From assembly GCA_001724355.1 (NCBI GenBank), contig MEEF01000002.1, positions 1 to 64,000 of the forward strand: a stretch of DNA of 64,000 nucleotides. The letters are read 5' to 3'. Source of the stretch: Mesorhizobium sp. SCN 65-20. Its GTDB lineage: Bacteria > Pseudomonadota > Alphaproteobacteria > Rhizobiales > Rhizobiaceae. A program made the translations under genes and the position numbers. The stretch's first letter is position 1. Every line of letters begins with the position of its first letter. A model generated the notes under the pieces. The model did no database searches and was not told the DNA's origin. It saw only the letters and a list, made by a program, of their open reading frames with translations. Positions 35,965 through 44,169 of this stretch are shown here, piece by piece.

Positions 35965-36939
35965 ATGACAATCGACGACGGAAAATTTCCCACCTTCCGC
36001 GTGTTGACGGACGATCTTCCGGTGCAGGACCGGCTCGCCGTGCTGCGCGAGGTCTATGGCCGCACGATCCTCAAGGCGGACCTTGCGCCGGTAGACGACG
36101 CGCCCCTGCATATGGACATGAGGATCCGGCTGCTGCCCGGCATCGGCATTGCCACGGGCACTGCGTCACCCATCAGCGTCGCGGTCAGGTCGGAGATGAT
36201 CGACAACGACGACGTCATCCTGCTGGCCGCGCTGGCGGGCGGAAGCCACATGCAGATCGGCAGCATGGAGGAGAGCATCCATCCGGGCTGCGCGATGTTC
36301 GTGCCTGGCGGAAGGGTGGGGGCGAACGTGACGCGCCCCGGCTTTTCCTACGTCAACGTGCGCTTCGAACGGGAGGCGCTGCAGCCCCTGCTCGGGGACA
36401 TGTCGAGGATGCTCATGCGGCCGCTCGCGGTGCATGACGGGCCGATGCACCTGTTGCTCAGCTATGCGACGGCCCTGCAGAAGCTTGATGGCCCGCTGCC
36501 CGGAGAGATGGCGCGCATGGTTGCGACCCATATGCTCGACCTGACGGCCCTGACCCTGGGTGCCGCGCGCGATGCCGAACAGGTTGCCGTGGGGCGAGGC
36601 CTTCGGGCGGCGCGTCTTGCCGCGATCAAGGCCGACATCTCCAGGCGCAGCGATCTCAGGGGCATGACCGCGGAGGCGATCGCAACGGCGCACAAATTGT
36701 CGCCGCGCTACCTCCGGAAACTGTTCGAGGGGGAGGGGCTGTCGTTCACGGAATTCGCCCTGGGCCAGAAGCTGATGCGCGCGCACAGGATGCTGACCGA
36801 TCCGGCCGACGCGCGCCTGAGCATTACCGACATCGCCTACGAGGCCGGGTTCAACGATCTTTCCTACTTCAATCGGGCTTTCCGCAGGCGCTTCGACGCC
36901 ACGCCTTCGGAGGTCCGGGCTGCCGCGGTCGCGGCGTGA
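35965..36939 (+). CDS. AraC-family transcriptional regulator
   Basis: C-terminal KLSPRYLRKLFEGEGLSFTEFALGQKLMRAHRML...SITDIAYEAGFNDLSYFNRAFRRRFDATPSEVRA. Confidence 0.93.
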   Translation: MTIDDGKFPTFRVLTDDLPVQDRLAVLREVYGRTILKADLAPVDDAPLHMDMRIRLLPGIGIATGTASPISVAVRSEMIDNDDVILLAALAGGSHMQIGSMEESIHPGCAMFVPGGRVGANVTRPGFSYVNVRFEREALQPLLGDMSRMLMRPLAVHDGPMHLLLSYATALQKLDGPLPGEMARMVATHMLDLTALTLGAARDAEQVAVGRGLRAARLAAIKADISRRSDLRGMTAEAIATAHKLSPRYLRKLFEGEGLSFTEFALGQKLMRAHRMLTDPADARLSITDIAYEAGFNDLSYFNRAFRRRFDATPSEVRAAAVAA

Positions 36940-36950
36940 GCGGCGGGCCT

Positions 36951-36989
36951 AGAGGCTTTCCGCCTTTCTTCGAAACGCGGAAAGCCTCT
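36951..36989. terminator. Hairpin/bidirectional terminator between convergent genes
   Basis: agaggctttccgc-ctttcttcgaaac-gcggaaagcctct, perfect 13-bp stem. Confidence 0.6.
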
Positions 36990-36990
36990 A

Positions 36991-37049
36991 TCTCTTTGTT
37001 TTGACGCAATTCTTGACGGAAAACCGCTGCACACTTTTCCTGGAATTGC
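36991..37049. repeat. Short interspersed repeat, copy 2
   Basis: tctctttgttttgacgcaattcttgacggaaaaccgctgcacacttttcctggaattgc; matches 28776-28839. Confidence 0.8.
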
Positions 37050-37078
37050 GCTGCCTGCGCCCGCCACTAGCGTCGGTG

Positions 37079-37516
37079 TCAGCCGAGTTTCGCGTCGAGC
37101 GAGACATTGATCGCGCCAAGTGCCTTGGACACCGGGCAATTCTCCTTGGCCTTGACGGCGAGTTCCTGGAACTTGGCATTGTCGATGCCGGGCACGGTAC
37201 CCACCAGGGTGAGCGCGCTTTCGGTGATTCCGGTGCCGGGGATGAGGGTGACCACGGCAGTCGCATCGAGCTTGGCGGCAGGAGTGCCGTTTTCGGCCAG
37301 GAAGTGCGACAGCTGCATGGCGAAGCAGCCGGCATGGGCGGCGGCGATCAGTTCCTCAGGGTTGGTGCCCGACTTGCCGGTCTCGTCCTCGAAGCGCGCC
37401 TTGAACGAATAGGGCTGGCCCTTGATCGCACCGCTCTGGGTGTCGAGCGTTCCGGAGCCTTCCTTCAGATTGCCTTTCCAGACGGCAGTGGCGCTGTGTT
37501 TCATGATCTTCTCCAT
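37079..37516 (-). CDS. OsmC-family peroxiredoxin-like protein
   Basis: TNPEELIAAAHAGCFAMQLSHFLAE...AKENCPVSKALGAINVSLDAKL Cys motifs; the start may be at 37504. Confidence 0.93.
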   Translation of the reverse strand: MEKIMKHSATAVWKGNLKEGSGTLDTQSGAIKGQPYSFKARFEDETGKSGTNPEELIAAAHAGCFAMQLSHFLAENGTPAAKLDATAVVTLIPGTGITESALTLVGTVPGIDNAKFQELAVKAKENCPVSKALGAINVSLDAKLG

Positions 37517-37694
37517 GATTGCTGGCCGTCCGGTTGCGGCGACCGCGAGAGACTATAGCGCCGGCTCGCACGCCTGCCAGCGCCGATCGTCCGGAAAGGC
37601 GCAGCGGAGGAGAAAACAGTCTTGCGAAAATGTCGGCTTGTCGCCTCATGCGGCGTCCTTGGAACGCGTGCGGTCCAACCAAGGAGAGTATCAC

Positions 37695-38051
37695 GTGAAG
37701 TATCTGTGCCTGGTCTATCTGGAAGAAGGCCTGTTCGGGACGCTGTCGGCCGAACAGAAAGAGAAGCTCGACGCCGACTCGCTGGCCTATGACAGGCTGC
37801 TGGAAGCCAAGGGCAAGCTGATCGCGGCCGAAGCGCTACAGTCGGTGACGTCGGCAAGGACCGTCAAGCGGCGGGACGGCAGGCGGCTGGTGACCGATGG
37901 ACCGTTCGCCGAGACCAAGGAGCAACTGATCGGCTTCATCCTGATCGACGCCGGGGACATGGAAGAGGCGCTGGATCTTGCTTCGCACATTCCCCTTGCC
38001 GCCATGGGGCAGGTGGAGGTGCGGCCGATCTACGACATTCCGGGGGCGTAG
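37695..38051 (+). CDS. YCII-related (DGPF-type) protein
   Basis: VKYLCLVYLEEG...RLVTDGPFAETKEQLIGFILIDAGDMEEALDLA. Confidence 0.9.
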   Translation: MKYLCLVYLEEGLFGTLSAEQKEKLDADSLAYDRLLEAKGKLIAAEALQSVTSARTVKRRDGRRLVTDGPFAETKEQLIGFILIDAGDMEEALDLASHIPLAAMGQVEVRPIYDIPGA

Positions 38052-38123
38052 GGGCGCTTGTCGTCGGGCAGCCCCTCTCGCAGAAAGAGGAGGGGCGCAT
38101 CGGCTGGATCAGGGACGTTGTAG

Positions 38124-38299
38124 GCGGGCCGGTCGTGCGTCCTTCGACAGGCTCAGGATGAGGACCGTCGGCGCTGCCAGTGATGAGGCGCTGGCAGGCC
38201 AAGGACAGGTAGCCTCCCTGAGAGCCGAGAGCTCGGCGGGTACGGGCAGCGCTGACGGTCCTCATCCTGAGCCTGTCGAAGGACGCACGACCGGCCCGC
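38124..38299. repeat. Long inverted repeat (arms 38124-38178 / 38245-38299)
   Basis: 55-nt arms differ at one position by eye; core ccttcgacaggctcaggatgagg also occurs at 2359-2381. Confidence 0.9.
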
Positions 38300-38318
38300 G
38301 CAACCCAGGAGGCCTGTC

Positions 38319-39572
38319 CTAGATCGCCTCGCCCTTGAGCAGGCGCGGCGTTTCCCCGGTCATGCCGGAGGCCTGGCGGATGAAATACTCCTTGAGGCGC
38401 GGGACCCGGTCGACGAGGCCGAGGCCGATGTCGCGAATGGCCCGGACCGGGGCGATGTCGTTGGAGAACAGCCGGTTGAGCACGTCGGTGGTGACCCCCA
38501 TGCGGACCGTGTCGAAACGGCGCCAGACCTCGTAGCGCTCGAGCACGTCGAGCGCGCCGATGTCCTGGCCGAGGCGATCTGCCTCGACGATGGTCTCGGC
38601 CAGCGCTGCCGCGTCCTTGAAGCCGAGGTTGAGGCCCTGGCCGGCGATCGGATGGATGCCGTGGGCGGCGTCGCCGGCGAGCGCGAAGCGCGGCGCAACG
38701 AAGGCGCGCGCGAGCGTCAGCCCCAGCGGCCAGGCGCGCGGCTTGTCCTCGACCCTGATCTCGCCGAGCTTGAGGCCGAAGCGCTGCTCGAGTTCGATCT
38801 CGAAGACGAACGGGTCGCCCTTGACCAGCTTTTCGGCGTCCTCGGTGCGCTCGTTCCAGACGATGGAGGAGCGATTGACGCCCTCGGCGGTCGGCTTGAG
38901 CGGCAGGGTGGCGAAGGGGCCGGCGGGCAGGAAATGCTCCTCGGCGCGACCGTTGTGGGGGCGCTCGTGCGCAACGGTGCAGACGATGCCGGACTGGCCG
39001 TACTCCCAGCGCACGGTCTTGATGCCGGCCATGTCGCGGAGCTTGGAGTTGACGCCGTCGGCGGCGACCAGCAGACGCGTGTCGATGCTGACGCCGTCGG
39101 CGAGATGGACCTTGGCGGTCGCAGGGCCGGTCTCGAAGGACAGGACCGCGACGCCCTCGATGATGCCGATGCCGAGTTCGGCCGCCCTGCGGCGCAGCGC
39201 ACCGTTGAGCACCTTGTTCTCGACCATGTGGGCGAAGGCCTCGCCCGGGGCGATCTCGCCGTCGAAGGTCAGGAACACCGGGCGCACCGGGTCTGCGGCC
39301 TTCGAGTCGGTGATCACCATGTCGGTGATGGCCTGCGCCTCCGGTTCGATCTCCTCCCAGCAGCCGAGGCGCTCGAGCATGCGGCAGGCGGCGGCGGCGA
39401 TCGCCGAGGCGCGCCCATCCTTGCGCCAGACCTCCGGCGGGGCTGCGTCGACGATGGCGACATGCAGGCTAGGCCGCGCCTGCTTCAGCGAGACGGCGGT
39501 GGCGAGACCGACATAGCCGGCGCCGGCGACCAGCACGTCGAGCTGCGTCGGTTTGCTTTCGTCGGTGGCCAT
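38319..39572 (-). CDS. UbiH/UbiF/COQ6-family FAD-dependent hydroxylase
   Basis: DVLVAGAGYVGLATAVSLKQARPSLHVAIVDA...RFALAGDAAHGIHPIAGQGLNLGFKDAAALAE. Confidence 0.93.
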   Translation of the reverse strand: MATDESKPTQLDVLVAGAGYVGLATAVSLKQARPSLHVAIVDAAPPEVWRKDGRASAIAAAACRMLERLGCWEEIEPEAQAITDMVITDSKAADPVRPVFLTFDGEIAPGEAFAHMVENKVLNGALRRRAAELGIGIIEGVAVLSFETGPATAKVHLADGVSIDTRLLVAADGVNSKLRDMAGIKTVRWEYGQSGIVCTVAHERPHNGRAEEHFLPAGPFATLPLKPTAEGVNRSSIVWNERTEDAEKLVKGDPFVFEIELEQRFGLKLGEIRVEDKPRAWPLGLTLARAFVAPRFALAGDAAHGIHPIAGQGLNLGFKDAAALAETIVEADRLGQDIGALDVLERYEVWRRFDTVRMGVTTDVLNRLFSNDIAPVRAIRDIGLGLVDRVPRLKEYFIRQASGMTGETPRLLKGEAI

Positions 39573-39662
39573 CGCGGCACTCCTTTACATCCGGCTGCCG
39601 CCTTGACTTGGCGGGGGCTTCCTGATGGAAACCTCGTGTCTTCCGTCCCGGTAGGGGAAAAC

Positions 39663-40526
39663 ATGTCAGCCGCCATACAAGAGCTTCTCAGCATTCTCAA
39701 TCTCGAGCAGCTTGAACACAATCTGTATCGTGGTCGCAGCCCGCAGGTGAAGTGGCAGAGGGTGTTCGGCGGACAGACCATCGCGCAGGCACTCGTCGCC
39801 GCGCAGCGCACCGTCGAGCCTGACCGGCACGTGCATTCGCTGCACGGCTACTTCATGCGGCCGGGGGACATCACCGTGCCGATCGTCTACGAGGTCGACC
39901 GCATCCGCGACGGCGGCAGCTTCACCACCCGCCGCGTGGTGGCCGTCCAGCACGGCCACGCGATATTTTCGCTGGAAGCCTCGTTCCAGATCGACGAGCC
40001 CGGGCTCGAATACCAGATGCCGATGCCGCTCGACGTGCCGGCGCCCGAGACGCTGAAGTCGCAGCGCGAGCTGCTGCAGGAAGCGAGCCACGTGCCGGAC
40101 ATGATCCGCCTGTTCTGGGCCAAGGAGCGGCCGCTGGAATTGAGGCCGGTCTATGCCGAGCACTATTCGAGCCGGGACAAGCTGCCGCCGCTGCAGAAGG
40201 TCTGGATCAGGCTCACCGGGCCGGTGCCGAACGACCGTGCGGTGCGGGCGGCCGTGCTCGCCTATCTCTCCGACATGACGCTGCTGGACACCGCGACCTT
40301 CGCCCACGGGCGCGGCATTTTCGATACCGACATCCAGGCCGCCAGCCTCGACCACGCCATGTGGTTCCACCGCGAGCATTCGCTCGACGGATGGCTGCTC
40401 TACACCCAGGACAGCCCGTCGACCAGCGGCGCGCGCGGCTTCACCCGCGGCGCCCTCTATGCCCAGGACGGCACACTGATCGCGTCCGTGGCCCAAGAGG
40501 GCCTGATACGCCTGCGCACTAAATAG
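39663..40526 (+). CDS. tesB: Acyl-CoA thioesterase II
   Basis: NLEQLEHNLYRGRSPQVKWQRVFGGQTIAQALVAAQRTV...HSLHGYFMRPGD. Confidence 0.95.
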   Translation: MSAAIQELLSILNLEQLEHNLYRGRSPQVKWQRVFGGQTIAQALVAAQRTVEPDRHVHSLHGYFMRPGDITVPIVYEVDRIRDGGSFTTRRVVAVQHGHAIFSLEASFQIDEPGLEYQMPMPLDVPAPETLKSQRELLQEASHVPDMIRLFWAKERPLELRPVYAEHYSSRDKLPPLQKVWIRLTGPVPNDRAVRAAVLAYLSDMTLLDTATFAHGRGIFDTDIQAASLDHAMWFHREHSLDGWLLYTQDSPSTSGARGFTRGALYAQDGTLIASVAQEGLIRLRTK

Positions 40527-40645
40527 GCAAATTAGAGATTCTGCATATCTTGTAGGCACTCGCATTGCTGCACCTGCGAAGATGTTGGCGTAGGCGACGC
40601 GCATTATCATTCCATTTCAGTAAGTTAGCAGGCTCCGGAGCAAAC

Positions 40646-40661
40646 TGGCACGGAGCTTGAA
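40646..40661 (+). promoter_or_regulatory. Putative sigma-54 promoter upstream of glnK
   Basis: TGGCACGGAGCTTGAA: -24 element matches the consensus, -12 is TTGAA rather than TTGCA; ~90 bp before glnK. Confidence 0.55.
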
Positions 40662-40742
40662 TCACCTTTGGCATTCACCGGTGGCTTTCGGGTCCGCCGG
40701 CGACGACTGCAATGGCGGGGGACCCGCATCAGCAAAGGGTGA

Positions 40743-41087
<345 letters not shown>

Positions 41088-41103
41088 GCGGCAACCAATC
41101 TTC

Positions 41104-42492
41104 ATGGAGACCTCGATGTACATATCTTCCTCATTGAAGTCGGCGGCGCGCACGGCGCTGCTCGGCACACTTGCTCTCGGAGCGCTGGGCACGGTTGCCG
41201 CGCTCGCCCAGGAGACCGCCCCTGCGGCGGCCGAAGCCGCTGCGGCGGCACCTGCCGACGTGATGGAAAAGGGCGACGTCGCCTGGATGCTGACCTCGTC
41301 GCTGCTGGTGCTGTTCATGGCGCTGCCCGGCCTCGCCCTGTTCTACGGCGGCCTCGTGCGCGCCAAGAACATGCTGTCGGTGCTCATGCAGTGCACGATG
41401 ATCGTGGCGATGGTGATCGTGATCTGGACGCTGTGGGGCTACTCGATGGCGTTCGGCGATGCGCCGAGCGCCTATTGGGGCGGCCTTGGCAAGGCCTTCC
41501 TGGCCGGCGTGACGCCGGAAAGCATGGCGGCGACCTTCACCAAGGGCGTGGTCATCCCCGAGTTCGTCTTCATCTGCTTCCAGATGACGTTCGCCTGCAT
41601 CACTCCGGCGCTGATCGTCGGCGCATTCGCCGAGCGCATCAAGTTCTCGGCGGTCATGCTGTTCGTGGCGCTGTGGGTGACCTTCGTCTACTTCCCGATC
41701 GCCCACATGGTCTGGGACTCGGACGGCCTCATCTACGGCTGGGGCGCGCTCGACTTCGCCGGCGGTACCGTGGTCCACATCAATGCCGGCATCGCCGCGC
41801 TGGTGGGCGCCTTCCTGGTCGGCAAGCGCACGGGCTATGGCAAGGACAACATGGCTCCGCACTCGATGACGTTGACCATGGTCGGCGCAGCCATCCTGTG
41901 GACCGGCTGGTTCGGCTTCAATGCCGGATCGAACCTCGAAGCCAATGGCGGGGCGGCACTGGCCATGATCAACACCTTCACCGCGACCGCCGGCGCGATC
42001 ATCTCCTGGACGGTCATCGAAAGCGTGGCCCGCGGCAAGGCTTCGATGCTCGGCGCGGCTTCGGGCATGGTGGCAGGCCTCGTTGCGGTCACCCCCGCCG
42101 CCGGCTTCGTCGGTCCGGTCGGCGCCATCGTGCTCGGCGCGATCGCCTCGGCCATCTGCTACTTCTTCGTGGCGGTGGTGAAGATCAAGCTCGGCTACGA
42201 CGACAGCCTCGACGTCTTCGGCATCCACGGCGTGGGCGGCATTGTCGGCGCCATCGGCACCGGCATCTTCAATGCCAAGGCGCTCGGCGGCATCGGCTAT
42301 GGCGAAATGAGCGTCGGCGGCCAGGTGTGGACCCAGTTCCTCGCTGTTTGCGTGACCATCGTCTGGTGCGGCATCGGCTCGCTGGTGCTCTACAAGCTGG
42401 TCGACCTGATCGTCGGCCTGCGGCCGACGGTCGAAGCCGAACGCCAGGGCCTGGACCTCACCTCGCACGGCGAAGTCGCCTACCACTCGTAA
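41104..42492 (+). CDS. amtB: Ammonium transporter
   Basis: ALPGLALFYGGLVRAKNMLSVLMQ...FGIHGVGGIVGAIGTGIF. Confidence 0.97.
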   Translation: METSMYISSSLKSAARTALLGTLALGALGTVAALAQETAPAAAEAAAAAPADVMEKGDVAWMLTSSLLVLFMALPGLALFYGGLVRAKNMLSVLMQCTMIVAMVIVIWTLWGYSMAFGDAPSAYWGGLGKAFLAGVTPESMAATFTKGVVIPEFVFICFQMTFACITPALIVGAFAERIKFSAVMLFVALWVTFVYFPIAHMVWDSDGLIYGWGALDFAGGTVVHINAGIAALVGAFLVGKRTGYGKDNMAPHSMTLTMVGAAILWTGWFGFNAGSNLEANGGAALAMINTFTATAGAIISWTVIESVARGKASMLGAASGMVAGLVAVTPAAGFVGPVGAIVLGAIASAICYFFVAVVKIKLGYDDSLDVFGIHGVGGIVGAIGTGIFNAKALGGIGYGEMSVGGQVWTQFLAVCVTIVWCGIGSLVLYKLVDLIVGLRPTVEAERQGLDLTSHGEVAYHS

Positions 42493-42499
42493 CGAACTT

Positions 42500-42530
42500 C
42501 GGCGGCCGCCTGCGCGGCCGCCGTATTTTC
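42500..42530 (+). terminator. Terminator 1 after amtB
   Basis: cggcggccgcctgcgcggccgccgtatttt. Confidence 0.65.
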
Positions 42531-42568
42531 GCGATCCCGTCGTGCCCGCCGCAATGCGGTCACGCCTT

Positions 42569-42598
42569 GAGGCCCGGAGCGATCCGGGCCTCTTTTTT
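42569..42598 (+). terminator. Terminator 2 (tandem) after amtB
   Basis: gaggcccgga-gcga-tccgggcctctttttt. Confidence 0.85.
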
Positions 42599-42616
42599 GT
42601 GCGGGGAGGATGCGAC

Positions 42617-42829
42617 CTATCTGCCGGACCGGCGCGACGCCCGGTCGGAGCCCTGCCAGCCGCCGAGCATGTCGAGGGCCTCGAGCCCGTCGGGCTGGGA
42701 AGGGCTGGGCTGCCGAAGTCTGGGTGACAGGAGCGCGAACGCTGCTCCGAAGACATTTCCGAGGAACCCGGCCCGTCGATCCGTCTCCGCATTCGGAAGC
42801 GGCTGCATCTGTATCGTGTCGCCTTGCAT
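42617..42829 (-). CDS. Possible small protein (70 aa)
   Basis: MQGDTIQMQPLPNAETDRRAGFLGNVFGAAFALLSPRLRQPSPSQPDGLEALDMLGGWQGSDRASRRSGR. Confidence 0.35.
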   Translation of the reverse strand: MQGDTIQMQPLPNAETDRRAGFLGNVFGAAFALLSPRLRQPSPSQPDGLEALDMLGGWQGSDRASRRSGR

Positions 42830-43095
42830 CTTGGCGTCCTTTCCAGCGCTGGCCCGGCGGGCAGCTTGCGGTGCGATGCCACGGCGGTTGCCTAGATGTC
42901 CGTGCTCTGGCGGAGGCGCCGCGGGCACCGATGCCCGATCATGGCAGCGACAGTCCTGCGGACACGCCTTCATGTAAATGTGGCCGGAGCGGAACGGTTG
43001 GAAAGAAGCGGAAGTTCCGGGAAGTTCTTCTCGTCCCTTGCTTTCGAGCCAGAACAATAAAATATGCGAGGCGTGCTGGCAGGGGTGGGGATGGC

Positions 43096-44010
43096 ATGAA
43101 CATTGATAGAAAGCTGCGACTGACCGCAGCTTTTGTTGGCGCGGGAACGCGCAAGGATTTGGCGGCAGCATTCCGGAAGGTCAATCCGCTTACCGCATTC
43201 GACGTCGACCGCGCCGACAAGTGGCTGCAGGGGCGGTCGACTCCGCGCCAGTTCAGCGTCTACGAGGACTGGATCAGGCTGATCGACCTGCCGATGCCAG
43301 CCGACTGGATCATCGACTGCGACGTCGATACCTTCATCGAGCAGGTATGCTCTCATCACGGCAAGGAGCGCGCGCAACTCGAACGCCGCGCCGCGGCCTT
43401 CGGCAAGCCTTCCGCCCCCGAGGATGATCGGGGTGCGACCATCGCAGGCCGATACGTCTGCTACTCGCACAGCTGGTCGCCCTATTTCCGCGGGCAATTG
43501 ATCCGCGGCGTGCTTTCGATCGAACAGGAGAACGGCCCGCAGCGGCTGACGGCGACCTATTCGGAACAGCTTCCGACCATGCCGCTCAAGCTCAAGGGGC
43601 CGGTGACCGTCTCGCGGCGGTCCGTCAGCATCAGCGTCTCGGGCGGTGCCGAAGACGTGAGCTTGTTCTTCAGCCTGCTGCCGTTCTCACCACCGGGCAG
43701 CGTGCTGGGCGGCTACATGATGGGCGGCACGATCCTCGGGCCGGACTCGCAGCCGTCGGTGACGCGCATGGTGCTTGTCCGCATCAAGGACGACAGCACG
43801 ACCAATCTTGAAAGCGCATATCTCGAACCGGGCGTCACGGTGCCACAGGACCTCGCGCGGTTCGGGTTGAAGCTGCACCAGCCCGACCTCGCCGACGAGC
43901 ACCTGCAGCGGTTCCTGACGCGCTCCGTCGAGGGCGGTGCAGACCAGGTTTCCCGTGAAGACTTCCAGCGTCTCGTCGAGCTCTTCGACCGGGCGTGGCT
44001 CGGCAGGTGA
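43096..44010 (+). CDS. Uncharacterised 304-aa protein with possible N-terminal helix-turn-helix-like segment
   Basis: MNIDRKLRLTAAFVGAGTRKDLAAAFRKVNPLTAFDVDRADKWLQGRSTPRQFSVYEDWIRLI...; ATG at 43096 within a longer ORF. Confidence 0.75.
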   Translation: MNIDRKLRLTAAFVGAGTRKDLAAAFRKVNPLTAFDVDRADKWLQGRSTPRQFSVYEDWIRLIDLPMPADWIIDCDVDTFIEQVCSHHGKERAQLERRAAAFGKPSAPEDDRGATIAGRYVCYSHSWSPYFRGQLIRGVLSIEQENGPQRLTATYSEQLPTMPLKLKGPVTVSRRSVSISVSGGAEDVSLFFSLLPFSPPGSVLGGYMMGGTILGPDSQPSVTRMVLVRIKDDSTTNLESAYLEPGVTVPQDLARFGLKLHQPDLADEHLQRFLTRSVEGGADQVSREDFQRLVELFDRAWLGR

Positions 44011-44072
44011 GCTCAGTATCCGTGCCGGCGCGGCAAGCCGCGTCGCCGCACCGGGTGAACGATGGCTTAACC

Positions 44073-44088
44073 TTAATGCGGCCTTAAC
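44073..44088 (+). promoter_or_regulatory. Putative CtrA box upstream of ftsK
   Basis: TTAATGCGGCCTTAAC (TTAA-N7-TTAAC), with GAATC (GANTC) at 44113-44117. Confidence 0.65.
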
Positions 44089-44169
44089 CTTCGCCCCGAT
44101 AGTCTTGTCGTCGAATCTGCCCGCGGCGCGCCGCGCGCGGACAAAGGCAGATATGGACGGGGACAAGGC

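Noticed and set aside
37936-38322. ORFs over 37936-38322 as genes
   Set aside because: Translations of inverted-repeat element C (GPHPEPVEG type peptides).
42610-43095. N-terminal extension of the 466-aa ORF 42610-44010
   Set aside because: The upstream part has non-coding-like composition just after the amtB terminators; ATG at 43096 is the more likely start.
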